Shown here piece by piece: positions 25,545 to 39,100 of a stretch of DNA of 64,000 bases. The translations under genes and the position numbers were made by a program. This DNA is from Neospora caninum Liverpool (taxonomy: Eukaryota; Apicomplexa; Conoidasida; Eucoccidiorida; Sarcocystidae), in assembly GCF_000208865.1 (NCBI RefSeq), contig NC_018397.1, positions 930,001-994,000 of the forward strand. The letters run 5' to 3'. A model generated the notes under the pieces. That model was not told the DNA's origin, made no database searches, and saw only the letters and a list, made by a program, of their open reading frames with translations. The number at the start of each line of letters is the position of its first letter. The first letter of the stretch is position 1.

Positions 25545-28500
25545 CGTGACACGAGAAAAAAGACCGGCGAAGAACGATTTCGCTCCGCTTGCCTGCCAGG
25601 ACGCGCGCAGACGCGGCGGAGTCTTCCGGACGAATCAATCACGCGCCGCACAGATGGAGCATCCACGCTCCTAGTCAGGGGGACATGACGCGTTCTCGTG
25701 AGAAAAAGAGACTCTGGCGAGCTGAGGCGCGGGATCATTCACACGACGCCACCGCTACAGAGAAAGCACCACCGAGAAAATACGCCTAGCTTTTGAGGGG
25801 TTCAGAAACCACGTGGAAATCGCCCAACACGATGCATAAACAGCGGCCACATACGCACCGGGACACAGAACGGTTCCCCTTCTTTTGACGGCAGTGGACA
25901 ACTTGCTATCGATAAAATCATATACATGCTTAAAAGGACATGGCTCAGAGTTCGACACTTTCTTGCCTTCGGGGAACTGAGGACTCAAGAAACATTTCAT
26001 TTTCTCTCCAGGCAAAAGGCCACGCGGACAAACAAGCGGAATAATTTTACTCCACTGAGCAGCGAGTTCCAGGAGTTTTGCTGTGGTCGCACCAGATCGT
26101 GTCCTCTCTCCCCATGGAAAAATCTACGCCGAATCCGGTGCTTACGAGTGAATCGACGCCACGAGTATACAATGGTGTTGAAGCCAGAATGATTATAGAC
26201 ACAGAAAGACAGAAACCAATGGGCTGCCGTGGCGTGCATTGCCGCACCGCGCGAGCAGACATGGAGACGCCAGCTTCATCCTTGCAAACAGGGAAGAAAA
26301 GCACTTTTCTCAAGTCACAATGACAGCAAGGCAGTTAGGAAAAGCAGGAAACGCCGCCAGAAACGGTTTTCAGCTGAAGGTGTCGGGGAGACAGAAACGC
26401 GAGGCCAGGACCATCGCACGGGCAAGAAAAACACGAACGCACGCGCGGGGCAACAAACCGCCAAGTCGGAAACCCTGAGGAAAAGAAAGTCCTAAGGATT
26501 GTACGACCCGAAAACCAGTCAAAAAGGAGCGGTCCGTTTGCCTGGTGCCGGAGAGAGAGTTTCGCAAGGGACTGCAAACCGACGCGTAGTGAACCCACAT
26601 GAGAAATGTTAATACATGCACTTGGACGCCGAATACTTGGTCCCGAACGCTTGGCGGTTCACCTGCCGCGAACAGCCCCCCCGCCAGAAGAGATCTTTCG
26701 AGAAGCATGTAGGTAAGTAGAAAAGGAAATCTGTGCTTCTTCCCCTATAGTGTCACAAAAACCCCGCTGTCGTTCGCTCTTGTGGATACGGTAATGGCGA
26801 CGGCGAAAAAGAGGTGGACGATGCTAGCACTCTCTCACCGGCTTGGCAGCGTACCATCTATGCAAGAGAGCGTACGAGCGTGCGACGCTTTTACTCAGTC
26901 AATCTGCCGTCTAAGTGTAGCTCACAAAAACATCTCGTGTGCTGTTTGCACGCCTCGGGGCCAAAAGTGTGAATCGTTTCCCCGGAAGCGTCCAGGCCAC
27001 TCCGGTGTGCCGTCGGCAGACAGGCACGCCGTACGGATCCGCGCTCAGAAGGCGGACTCTGTAGAGGCGGGTCAGGCTAGCATGACCGTTTGCATGGACG
27101 TAGGCGCAGGTACCGCGTGAAAAATAGGGTATTTAGTACGCGTTTTTCGTGAGCTAAAATATCGTCATCTCTACTTTGGCGTATAGAAACGATCGGGTAC
27201 TCGAAAGAGCTTACCACGCATCACAGGAACCCAGAGGGCGTTTCCTTCCGATTTGGTACAGGAAGCTAGTAGCCACGCCAGACGGTGTGTTGCTCAGCTC
27301 CACAGATGCTACATTATACGGGGATTCTGCTCAAATATTTCAGAACGGATGCACTCTGTTCTTCCGAAAGAAAGATCAGTCACAGCTTCATGGGGGCCTC
27401 TCGCAGACTAGCGTGGTTCCAGTAATGTACCCGCAGCGGCAAACCGCTGAAAGCTGGCATAGTAGTACCTAACCCTTCATGCATTCAGGTTGTTCGGACA
27501 GGACGAGGCAGCAGCACTTCTCAGAAGGCTATGCTGGTGTATGTCCCGATCCAGATACTCCGAGTCACCCAACGTGACGGCATGCGAAGTTTCGGGAGAC
27601 CGACATGCGCGGATTCTTCCTCTTCGGGCGGCTCTAGCGGCCCTCGTTGTGATACTTATTCAGTGCGTTCTTATGTAGCGCGTCACGGGAAAACAACCAA
27701 CCGCTAGTAATGTTCGCGCTTTCTTTCACCTGCGTCTGAGAATCCCAAATCGGAGCAGTGGATGTCTGAATAAAATACGAGCGCCTACACTTATGAGTGC
27801 TTTCGAACTGGGCGCAACCCCCCCCCCCCCTCTTTTACAACCATATGCAGCTACGATAAAAATATCCGTATGGGCAGAATGTAAAACATTCAGGTGACAG
27901 AGTAGATGGCGCATTTTTCCTCCTCACTCTTTTGATTGTGTACGTTCTGTATACAATACTGCAATAATCCGATCCGCCTGTCCGTCGCGGAACGATAGGG
28001 CATGCTGGTTTTGAAATCGAACCACCAAGTAGTCCGTGGCCGTTCAAAAAATCAAGACGTCATACGGGTTATGAAAGGATGTCGATTTTCTGCTACGTGT
28101 TCTACAGCGGAGAGGAGTGAGACTTCAGACATGAGGGAACGGGAACCATTCAAGCCTGCACCCTTCGATTCTGGAATGTCTACCAAAAACACGAAGGTAC
28201 CGAAACTGAGACAACATCGCCGCATCAGTAAGCCGCCATATGGAATCCGATGGTATGTTGCCTTCCCTCGTCGGCTAGGAAGTGCGGCGCTTCTGTTAAA
28301 ACAGAGTCTGCTGTTGAGGTACGGACAACACAGACAGTCTTGGAGCGTCACAAGTGCTATTGCGGTTCCTTCTTTTTTCTCTAAACAAAGGCCAGCTGTA
28401 CAAGGAAATATCAAATACTTTACCGCATCTCGCAGTCATAAGGGAAAAAGCTGAAAAGTGGACGACTTTCCTGAGAACCGGACAAGCAGTGTAGTATGGT

Positions 28501-31500
28501 ATAAAACCTTATCATGCCAGTTTTATGTATCCCCGTAAATTCCACGGCAATCGTTAGACAGAGGTGAAAAAATGAGACTAACTTCAGGTTCCAATTGAGC
28601 AAGCGGACACACAGCATGCGCCCGTTGCGGTGTGCCTTGCTGTCTGAGGCCGTTTAGGTTCAATTTGCTTCCTAATGGAAGGTTCTGCCATCTACGTCCT
28701 GCTCTACAGCAGCACAGTGACTCAGTGAATGGCCGTTGAGCATGACGTCCTTCCTTTCTCACGTAACTTTGGCGGGTGGTACACTTTAGCAAGGACAGTG
28801 AAGTGTCAGCTTGCGACGCACGCCCATTTTAAAAGGGAAAGCGCGCTGCAACTCAGCAGCATCAGGCGAAGTACACAACCCCCACAGTGACACTAAACGT
28901 GGGAGAACACCTTGATAGCGCCCAGAGCAGGACTTTCCACTTTCTTCTTGATCCGAGACACGCAATAGAACACGTGACAGGGTTTCGTCGGCAGCGACTC
29001 CGAGAAGGGTCATCAGCTACGGAGTACAACGAGTAGCCGTCGTTGCCAATTCTACAGCTACGCAAGCTGTGAGTGTTCGGTTTTCATCCTGCCGCCTTGC
29101 AAAAACCATCCGCAGTTGATGTATACAGCGTAGACACTTAACACCAATATCTTTGGTGGCGCATCGCGAATCATCGCGCTGTGAAGGGAAAGTCATTTCG
29201 CAAGAGAGTGAGGATCACGGAGTTGTCCGAGTACAACTGTTGTCCCTACACAAACAAACCAGATGGATGTAGTGCTGTCATTTTCAAAAAACGAATTGAT
29301 TCTGATCTTCCTGACCAGAACACACAGTTGGGCTCAAGCAGTTCCCTGGACCGGTATCGGGTGTGTCCCGAAGCACCGGTGGGTCTGTAGTTCACTTTTC
29401 AGAAGGCGGGAATGCAAAATGCATTAAACCAGCGGAAAGGGCTACCACTCCGTTTGCCGACACTGCCGCCGGTTACGCTTGAAACTCACCGCTAGTGTTC
29501 CGCCGATTCTGATTGAACACCATTTGCTAACCGTTATTGGAAGCAGCCGACGGCCGAGACCGACTGAACGCGTCCTGACGAAAGCCGGCCTTGACCCGCG
29601 CGCTCCGGAACCAACTCCCAGTCTGAATTCTTTTTACTCTCTGTCCCCTCGATCAAAATCACCCATTTTCGTCGATGGAAGGTGTGTTCTCGTTATGCCT
29701 GGTCTATTCGGAAGGGCCACGCCCGGGCAGTTTGTCTCACAGGAAGATAGGTCTACACATCGTCCACAGATTAATAAAGTATTCCGTTCTGTCTGTGCCG
29801 AAGAACGCCTTGCGCGTGTCGCTGTGGCGGTTAATGTCGGTTTCTGTCGCCGAGAGGGGATCCTTGTGATGTCGACTTTGTAGAACTTTGTAAACGAATC
29901 GTGAAAAGCGGCTCTTGCGGAGACCAACGCATGCCACGAGTGACCCTCGTTTGAGGGTTTTCCACTTCTGCTATGCTTCAGTTGAGGGGCCGCACACCCC
30001 GGCCACACAGTTTCCGGCTGCAGCTGACACTGAATTTTCGCAGGAAGGAAAATCGCTTCGACTTGCTGAGAGCGTGGCAGTCTCATTTTCTCACCGGAAA
30101 AGTTGCGTGTTTTCCTCTACCGAGCACCCCCATCGGTGCGGATCGAGTATGCACAGGTTGTGCGAGCTGACAAGCCTATTTATGACGCAGAAGAATCCCG
30201 TTACCGTCTTTCTGAACTTCTAGCAGAGTCGGAACGTGAGACTTCTTGTGCAATTTGCCCTCTCTCCCCAATGGAGTCTTCATGTCCAGCAGAGAGACAA
30301 ATGTAAGAAACGAGATGGGACGCGAACCCGAACCAGAATGCGCGGGAACGTGCGGAACAGAGCGTGTCAAGTCGTCGCTAGCTGCGCTGCCTGTGCTCTG
30401 GGTCTCGCGCGATCAGCGAGTCTTTTTTGCCTCGTTCCTGTTTCAATATTGCCGACCAATTGTGCGTGAGTTGTGGGCAACGCCTTTGAAAAGGAACGGT
30501 GCATAGAAAAGGGACAGAAACGCCTCGGTGCTTCCCGTATCCCGAATGTGTCGGTTTCTCGGAGTGCCAGGACGCCAGCGTGTGACTATGAGGTAACCCA
30601 TTCCTCGTTTCCCAAGCCCGCAGGGTTCGGAACCGTCCACGCACCTTTTTTTTTCGTGAGAATCGTCGGTTCAACACTTTGGTTTTTTCCTTGAAAGCAG
30701 GAGGGATGAAGAACTTCCAGATCAAGTGGTCTCATCCTAGACAAAGGGTCAGCATCCGTGTCCCATTCGAGCTTTCCTCTTTCCGGTCTTGAATTCTCGT
30801 TGCATCCAAAAGCCCGTTTTTGCCGGGCGGGCCTGTCGGCTGCACTCCGCTGCCTTGGCGCAAAAGTCTGCCTTCTTAGAAAGCCGAGGTGCCCAAATTC
30901 GCTGTAGGCCATTGAGACTTGCAAAAACCTCTCGTGCGTCGCTGCCTGAGCGTGCGTCAACTTTTTGCGGTGGCTTTCTTTTTCCGTCTGCCACACTTTG
31001 ATGCCTATCCATCTCGAGGTTTGCCCTCCCAGATCCCCGGACGAGGCAGAGGGCCGCAACGTCTCCGCGTCTTCCGTCTGTTCGGGCAAGTGAATCTTTG
31101 CAGTATAAAAGAGCGCCCCAGAGTTTCGGCGTTCAATGCCCCTCCCTTCTCGCGACTTTTTTCTTGGTGTCATTTTGAAAATTTTGTGTGGACGATGTTG
31201 CTCGATGCGTGCATCTGTGCGACACGACGGCACGAACTGCCTTGTTTTTGTTTAGTACATTGAATTGACGCTCGTGTGAGTTGACGCTTACCTCTTTTTT
31301 TGAGGATTCCCTTCCTGTCAAAACGCTCTTGAGTCACTCTTTCCGTGCTAGTTCTCGCTCTCGGGTATGTGTGCCGGGTCCTATTCCGTACGTTCTCTGT
31401 TGATTTTCAGCGTCGCTCCGCGTGTCTGTTCTCAGGGATGCGTTGGCCGTTATGCCGTATTTTTTTCAGTCTGGCTTCACAAAACTGAAGCCCTGTATGC

Positions 31501-31609
31501 TCCATGCACGGAAAATCTAGACTTCCCTCTGGGTCCAGACCGTGTAGTCTTTCGTGGCTGTAGTGCTTTCTGCTTCTGAATCTTCTAGGTCGTCCTCGCC
31601 GCCGCCAAT
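25545..31609. other. Long gene-free region between divergent transporter and GTPase genes
   Basis: About 6 kb separates the start codons of two divergently transcribed genes, so both promoters should lie here. The ends (25545-25800 and 31250-31609) have leader-like composition. The middle, 26.0-30.7 kb, is visibly richer in A and T than the coding neighbours. It contains only ORFs of about 150 codons or fewer, without recognisable motifs or splice context. A 13-base C run sits at 27818-27830. I see no transposase, reverse transcriptase, tRNA or rRNA. A non-coding transcript or degraded organellar inserts cannot be excluded. Confidence 0.55.
27818..27830. repeat. Homopolymer run of 13 C
   Basis: Thirteen consecutive C residues in the AT-richer gene-free stretch, followed by TCTTTTAC. 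It is a likely slippage and length-polymorphism site. No associated gene is seen. Confidence 0.9.
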
Positions 31610-34600
31610 ATGCACCCGCCCGTGCCGGCGCCGCGCCCCACGTCTCGCGCTCCGGTAGAGCCCTTCCCAGCCTGCGTTCCAGGCAATTCTCAGCGTGTCG
31701 GGTCTTCTCTTTACCGTTCCCCGTCTTCACAACGCGTCGCGGGCGCCTCGCCACTGGCACTCAGCACCTCGGGTCCAGCGCCTCCCATGAGTCCGGCCTG
31801 TTTCGCCACCGGGGATCTCGCATCCACGAGTCTCTCGGGCGTCGAGCCCAAGGCCCAAAAACCCATTCGATCCGCGAGTAAGAACCTGGCGGACCCGAGT
31901 CTCCGCAGCGCACAAAAGTCGGTAGAAACAGACGCCGCCGGGGGTTCGCATACACCTCGCCGCCGGTGTACAGACACTCGAAACGGGACCAGTGCGAAGG
32001 GTCTTGCCGGCCAGTCTTTGAAGGGACTCAACGCCGGAGACCACCTCGCCTCCGACGAAGAATTGAACCTCGTAGCGACTGCACCTACTTCCAGAACTGT
32101 GTCGAACAACCGAACGGGCGTAGGGATGTCGAACCAGAACGGCTACCGCACCATCGATCCTTGGGCCTCCTACGATGCCCGACAGGTCCGAGATGGAGCA
32201 AAGCAGGCTGCGGTCTTCCCTGGACTTCACAGCGCCAGCAGCCTCTCACAGGAGCCCCAGAAGACGTGGGGGGCAAAGGGCCAGCCTGCGGGCCCTCCGC
32301 AGCCAGGCTGTCGCGGCGGAGGTGAGAGCGGCCCAGGAGATGCCGAGTATCCCTACGCGACGAAAGGCTCCAACGAGTCGTGCAGCACGGCCGCCTCCAA
32401 CCACGACGCGGCGCGCACCGGCGGGGCAACGAGCTGGGGCAGACTGGAATTGTCGGATGGGATCCGATACGCTTCGGCTTATCTCGGGAAGAGTTTCTCC
32501 GCGGGAACGGCCGTTCCAGGCAGGGAGGCTGCACGGGGAGACTCGCAAGCGCTCTACGCGTCGGCCGCATCCATAGGCGGCGACGTTTTCTTCAGACCTG
32601 GAGCAGGCACTGCATCGGCGCCAACTGCCTTACCCGTCCAGCACCACGCCTCCTACATTCTCACCGATCCCGTGACCCACTCCGGGTCAGCAGCCTTGCA
32701 CAGGGCACCCTTCTCCCAGACCTACCAGACTTCGGCTGTCGTGAGAACCGTTGACGGTAAGACTAATCCTTTTAGCGACGGGAGGGGGGGGGGCGGGTAG
32801 CCTCAACATAGAGACAGATTCGGATGTTTGCGTCCGCAGGAGTGTGTCGCGTGCTTCTTGCCTGGGCCTGTTTCTCCCGAAAACCACAATCGCGGAAGGA
32901 GCAGCCAAGGCTCCTGGGTCTCCATGCGCCACCCTAGGCTGTTTCACTCTCGCCGCGAATGCGTACATCGCTGTCGTTGTGCCCTCCGCGTTTCACATAT
33001 CCTTTCACACGTTTTCGAGTCCGCGCCGTCTCTGGAACAACGTCCGAGCAGCGCAAGACACTTTCTTCTCTCCAGCAGGGGGAACACCCCATCGCAAAGG
33101 ACCGCGTACGGCAATGGGAGGAACTCTCAGAGATTCCGCCACGGTTCACGGCCACTGGAAATCACCGACACCATGCCACTGTAACTTTTCCGTGCGGAAG
33201 AAACCAGTGGATGACAACGTATCTCGAAGCATCTCGTCTCCCTCGCAACACCCTAATATCAAAATACCATTGGCGAAGAGCGCGGAGGATCCTCCTTTTA
33301 TACACCGCTTCGTCATGTCTCTGCCGAATCTTCGGTGGAGATGGACACGAACTCGCTTCACACTGAAACCCCGCGTTTGCCTCCATTCGATGAATGTGCA
33401 TGCGTCCGCTTGCGTGACCCTTCCACCTCTCCGGTAGAGCTGAGCACCACCGGCTTCGGCCTCGCCTCCATCTCTTCTTCCTCTCGTCCTCTGTCCGCGC
33501 ACGTCTCCCGTGTGCACCGCTCGCTGCGATTGGCACAGTGTGGATCTTGCTCACCGGTCGCCTAGAACGCGCTCGAGACACAGCCCCCTCGACAATTGCC
33601 TTTTTAGCTGCTTCGCGTGGAAAGACGGTTTTTCCCCGCCTTCAACAAGGCTAGCTGCGACCTCTTTTGCATCCTAGTCATTAGCACTATGTGGAGGCGC
33701 TGCAGTTGAAGAGACAAACGCACGCGTTTCCCGTTGAGGTGCGCTCTTGACTTATTCCTCGCTCCTGCCTTTCCTGCCTAGACTGGAGCTGTCCCAGTTC
33801 CATCTCGATTCCGTTTCCGCCCACGGTGGCCGCGGCTTCTCAAGAGGCGACGAACGGCGCCGCAGCGTGGTCAGGCAGTTGGAAGCCTCTTCAGAATGCT
33901 TTATCGCTTCCTTCGTCCCAGCCGGAATTTCACCTGGGCGTCGAGACACCGGGAGAGAGCGGAAGCCTGAAACAAGCAGTCTGGCCGAATCCCTCCGCGT
34001 CGTCGTCCACGGGGTTGGCGCATCCTGGCGCCTCTGCAGAGGCTTTCAAGCCTCAGCGGGGGCTTTTCTGCGGGGACATGCAAACTCTTCTTTCAAATGA
34101 ATCGGCAGGGGTCGTGGGGAATGTGGCGACAGGCTCGTTTAGCTCGACCGCGCATGCGCCGCTCCCCGTCGAAACTCTCCATCAGCCGCCGACGAGTTTC
34201 GCATCAACGGCGCTGTGCCCGTCCCTGGCTCTCGAGTCGAAGCTGCGGTACACGGCAGCCCCTCTGCCTCCGAGATCCTACGGCGGGCGGCGCGGCAGCG
34301 TCGGGGGAGCTCTCCAGAGTGCACCTCTTTTCTCGACAGGCGAGAAACCCTTTTCCTTGAGGAGCGACGCATGCATCCCTGCTTCACATGCTTTGCTGGA
34401 AGTCAGTGAGAGCCAGAAGGTTCACGGTCGCCGGCTGTCTCTGCCCGCCACGGGCGTCTCGACTGGCAGTGTCTCCTTCCATTACGGAGGAAGCGACGCT
34501 CCTCGCGTGCTTCCTACTTGGTCTTCCTACACCTCGTCGTCGGTGCCCGGAGCGCCTGCGAGTCAGCAAGGCGTCGGCGTTCACTCGATTCTGGTCAAGA

Positions 34601-36173
34601 ATTCAGACCTCTTCACGCATGCGCCAGCCGTCTGCGGACTCGCGGAGGCAAGCGCTTCACTCCAAACGACTCATGGGCAGACGCCGGCCAGCTTCGGCGG
34701 TCTCGCGCCAAGCCGAAGTGTATGTACACCTCCGCTCGTCCCGTCCGTTCCGCTGTACTGCCTCTCCGCTGCGAAGGACCAGCCGACCTCGACGTCGGTT
34801 CTTCGGTCGGTTTCTGCTTACTCTGCAGAGGACCGAGGAAGAGGGAGGCTTTCACGGAGAGCTTTCTCGCCGTCAGCCTCCGTTCTCTCTAGCCAGTATC
34901 CGGAGATGTCGCCGCCCTCTCAGAAGAGTCTCGGGCCGCAAAGCGTCAACGGAGACTCGAGGTCTCGGACGGTCCGAGGCGCGAAGGGAAGCGGGGCCAG
35001 CAGTCCGTGGTCGGCGGCCGCGACGTGCAACAGCAGTCGCAGCAGTACATACACCGGAGAGTCCAGGAAGGGAGGCACGGCGTCGCCTCTGGGCTCGGCG
35101 AGGTCCAGCCCAGATGCGCCTCAGGCCGCAGCTGGAGGGAGGCGAAGCGCCAGCAGATCTTTCGAGGCATGGAGCGAAGGAGAAACGTGGGCTGTTCACG
35201 CGGGTTCGGGAGCCGGGAACAGAAGAGACAACTCGGGGGAAGTCGCCGGCCAGAAGGCAACAACCGCTGAGAACCTCGGCGCGGCCGCGTCAAGAACGAT
35301 GGAGCGCGGTTCGCGTCGAGACCAGCTTGCGCGGCGGTCGACGAGTCTCGGCCGCCACGCGCCTGGATTTCCCCAGCAGCGTAGAGGAAGCAGCCGGTGG
35401 CTGTCGGAGGAGAAAAGGCTCAAAAGGGGGAACCACGAGCCGAGCGGAAATGCAGCTTCTCAGGGTCTCCAGTCTCTCCTGGATGACGCCGTCGCGGCCA
35501 TTGGAGCTTTCTTTGTCGGGCAGGAAGAAACCCAAGAGACGGCCGGCAAACGCCGCGACGAGGACAACTGCGGCCAGCCGAGAAGAGCCCGAAACGCGGA
35601 CCTCAAAACAGGAAAAGAACAGGGTATTTCCCAACTCTATCACGGGCTACTGCCACAGACAGTTTTACGAGGCACAGAGAGAGGACGTCCGTCAATCGCG
35701 AGACAGAGCATGCACGTTCCTCGTCGAACTCGTGGACACGCGCCGCTTCATTCCTGCTGCCCGAGGAGAAATCCAGTCGAGGACCGAAGACGCGCACAAC
35801 GGTCCCGCTTTTTGTCTCCACAGCGTGATCCCCACCGTGCCTGCGCTGCGCCACGAAAATGCACGTTCTGTGACTTTCAAAGTTCTGTCTCGGCCATACT
35901 CGTGCCGTCTTGGTTCTCAGGCAAAAACGGGCACCTAGGAAACACCCCGCGTGCCCGGGGTAGTGTTCCGCTCTCTCTCTCTTCTCTTGTTCTCTCTCTC
36001 CTCACTTCGTCCCGGAAATGTGACCGTTATCTCTGTGTGTCTTGCTGTTCCGTCACCTACAGATGGAAGCTCTGCCTCGCCTGCCGTCGCTACGCTTCGC
36101 GACATGTCGCGGTATCCGGCGACCGTGGACCACACCGCTGCCCCAGTCTCTGTCGCCTACGGCCAGCCTGTTG
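31610..36173 (+). CDS. Low-complexity N-terminal exons of the GBP-like gene (possibly a separate gene)
   Basis: Three exons: 31610-32756, 33782-35623 and 36063-36173. The start ATG at 31610 has A at -3 and a GCCGCC context. The ~1030 residues are rich in Ser, Ala, Gly, Pro and Arg, without a recognisable fold, signal peptide or membrane span, so they are probably disordered. Each junction is phase 1 to phase 1, and the last donor (36173, GTTG|GTAAGA) is phase 1 as well. It matches the acceptor at 36862/36863 that opens the GTPase ORF, hence the single-gene model. The end of the large exon is uncertain. After ~35620 this frame degrades, while another frame (TGYCHRQFYEAQREDVRQS) looks as protein-like, so an unrecognised short intron could be present there. 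If the GTPase has its own promoter in 36174-36862, this would be an independent gene of unknown function. Confidence 0.55.
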
Positions 36174-39100
36174 GTAAGAGAGTTGCGCTAAGATTCGTTT
36201 TGGAGAGACCCGACACAGTTTCTCAACATGCAACCCATGGAAAGTCGTTCCTCTGCGTCGAACGCCCTCCGCAGTGAACGCCGAAACATATTAGATCCTG
36301 TGGGGACATCAGACAGCGGCCCGATCCAGAACGTGTTGTCGCCTGACTGACTCACGTCGCAGTTCGTCTAGCTTCTTATATATATATATATATGTATATG
36401 TATATGTACGTGAACGGGTGCTTGCCGATTCGTTATGCGCGTGCTCCGCGCTGCATGCGATTGGAAATGCCTGCAAAAAGTTGCCACAGATTCGCGATTC
36501 AGTGAATGCGTTCTTTTTATAGCCTCCTCCACGTCTATTTCCGCGTTCTGCACTGCTGTGGGTACACATCCGGATCTACGCTTTCTCCATGCATAGTCCG
36601 TAAACACGAAGAGGTAGAAGCACAGCTTTCATGTCATGCACGTCTGAGGCCCGTGGACAGGGACGCGTCTGGTGTCCGTTTTCTTTGTTTTTCCTCAACG
36701 CAAGATCCCCTTCCCTCCTCAAAGCCTTTCTTTCTGCACACCTTTTTCAGCAGATGTCGATCTGTGTCGCGGTGGGAGGTTCCGCTCCCACGGTCTCTAG
36801 CGGTATCCATTTTTCGCCGTTCCTGCACGTTTCCTTTTCTTTTTTCCTCTGTGCTTTCCTAGCGTCTTCGACCGCGTCGCGGTGTCTGCCTGCTCTGCCG
36901 ATGGCTCCACTAGATTCGTGTTTGACCGCGGATTACCTCGACTTCCGTCCCGCCGTCCAGCTGTCTCCTGTGCGAAATGTGACGAGCGGCATCTCGCCAC
37001 CTGCCGTCGCCTCGGCCGTGTCCTGGCATGCGCTGTCGTCTCTGCTCGCGTCCACCTCGGCCCCGCCGATCTGTCCCCCTGCCTCTGACGATTCGCCCGA
37101 TGTGTCTCCAGCGGAAGCGAAGCCTGACGCTGCGCCCGCGCCAACCACGGAGACAGTCTCCACGGGCGCGGCGGCTCCCGCGCTCGCTGACAAGGCGGAA
37201 GACGCCCTGGAGAAGAAGAGGAAGACCCGGCGTCCCGCGCCTGCAGGCCTCGGCGACAGCGTGCGCGTCCGGGACTTCTCGCCCTCTTCGCCGTCGTCTC
37301 GCGCCGCTCGCGTCCACTTGTTTTGTGGGGTCGTGGCGCGGCTGATGAGGCCCGCGGGCGGCGCGGGCGCCGGCTCGCCCTCGGCCCAGGTGGCCTTCCA
37401 GGCGAGTTTTGCGACGCCGTTCCACGCGGCGAGTCTGCACAGTGGGGAGCGAAGCGGTTCCGTCGGGCTGACGTCTTTGCTCTTGGAGAAGACGGCGAAG
37501 CCCTCGAACCGGACGCGGCTGTTGTCGAGGCCGCTCCAACTGATTCACGTGAACCGCTGGGACGGTCGGGAAGTTCTGACGATCGACGAGCAGGCGAAGA
37601 AGTTCCTGCACGAGCTGGGAACGCAGCACATCGCTGTTCTCTCGATCTGCGGGGTCACGCAAACGGGAAAGTCCAGTCTCGCCAACCTCCTCCTCGACGA
37701 CTCCCACATGCGCTCTGCGGGCGGCTTCCCTGTGGGGAGTCCCGCCGTCTTTGGAGACCGCGGGGCGACTTTCGGAAGTGTCTCTCCCAGTGCCTTCGCA
37801 GGGGACCGGAGCTTTCCCGGCCTGGACAGAGCAGAGGGTCTAGACGAGGACGCCGACGACTTTCGAGGTGAAGAGGCGGGGAAGAAATTCACGCAACGCA
37901 TCCTCAGCGACGGATGCACAGAAGGCGTCTGGATCCAGGCGGTTTCCTCTGGTGCAGGCGACGGGGCTGCCGACGGAAAGGACGACTTCGTCTACCTCAT
38001 TCTCGACTTTGAAGGCGTCGGGTAGGGACGCACGGGCCGGGAGAAGACTGGCAAGGATCGAACGGGGACGATAGGACAGGGAAGAAGAGGCGCGGCAGCG
38101 GCGTTTTGCCGCCTGGTAACGTCCAGGCAGACGCGCAGGGAGGAGGCAGAGGGGAACGAGACGAAGGAGAGAAAGAAGGGAAGGCTCACGGGCACGAAAG
38201 GAACTGGAATTGTGGAGCACACCTCATACATTCGCATGAAACGTTTGCATGTCTACAGAGATGCAGCCAGTTGCTCAAATCGTAGTTGACCTTGTTCACA
38301 ACGGAAAACCTATGTAGCTATCCGTGGTCCTGGACACATCCTTGGGGTTCAAGTGCCGAGAGAAGCCTCTCTGCTTGTCTCTGTGCGCTTTGCCTCGTGT
38401 TTTGGCCTTCTTCGAGAACGTATTTCTGTCTTTTCTACCCGTGTTTTGGCCTTCTTCGAGAACGCATTTCTGTCTTTTCTACCCGTCTTTTTGCCTGGGC
38501 CAGGTGCACACGGAAGACGGTGGAGCACGACCAGCGGCTCTTCACGTTGGCGATGCTGGTGTCGCACTACCTGATTTACACCACGCGCGGCGTGCTGGAC
38601 GCCGACGCCGTTTCGGGCCTCGCTTCCGTCTCGCTCTGGACGCAGCGACTCCTGCAGCGCGGAGACACTGGCCCATCCGGACACTCGCCGGCTTCGCTCG
38701 ACGACACAAGTCGTACCTCCCTCACTCGAGAAGGTTCGTGGATGCAAACAGAGAAGGAGACGACGCGGTGGAGAGGAACAGAGAAATATAAACCGCCAGA
38801 CGGGGAGGCCGGGAAGAGAGAGAAGGGGAAAGGAGAGATGGAGTGGAGTTAGCGAGCGCAGAAAGGGGAACCCCTCAGAAAAGGGAAAGAAATGGAGACG
38901 AGACGTGAATGGAAAGGGACGAGAGGAGATCTCGTCGTCCACACCGTGCGTGCTTGAGAGGCCGGCACAGATTCTGAGAAAGGTGGAACTGATGACAAGA
39001 TCCGACGGAGTATGCTCGTGCTTGTGCCAGGAGAAGAAGCGCGTTTCCAAACGTTTCTCAGTTCGCTTTTTCCCCATCGTCTATGCGTGATGTTTCCGAC

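Noticed and set aside
34388..35938. 516-codon plus-strand ORF overlapping the large extension exon in another frame
   Set aside because: It is mostly Arg/Ser-rich shadow sequence. Only its last third (from about 35640) looks protein-like. I kept that as an uncertainty about the exon end rather than a separate gene.
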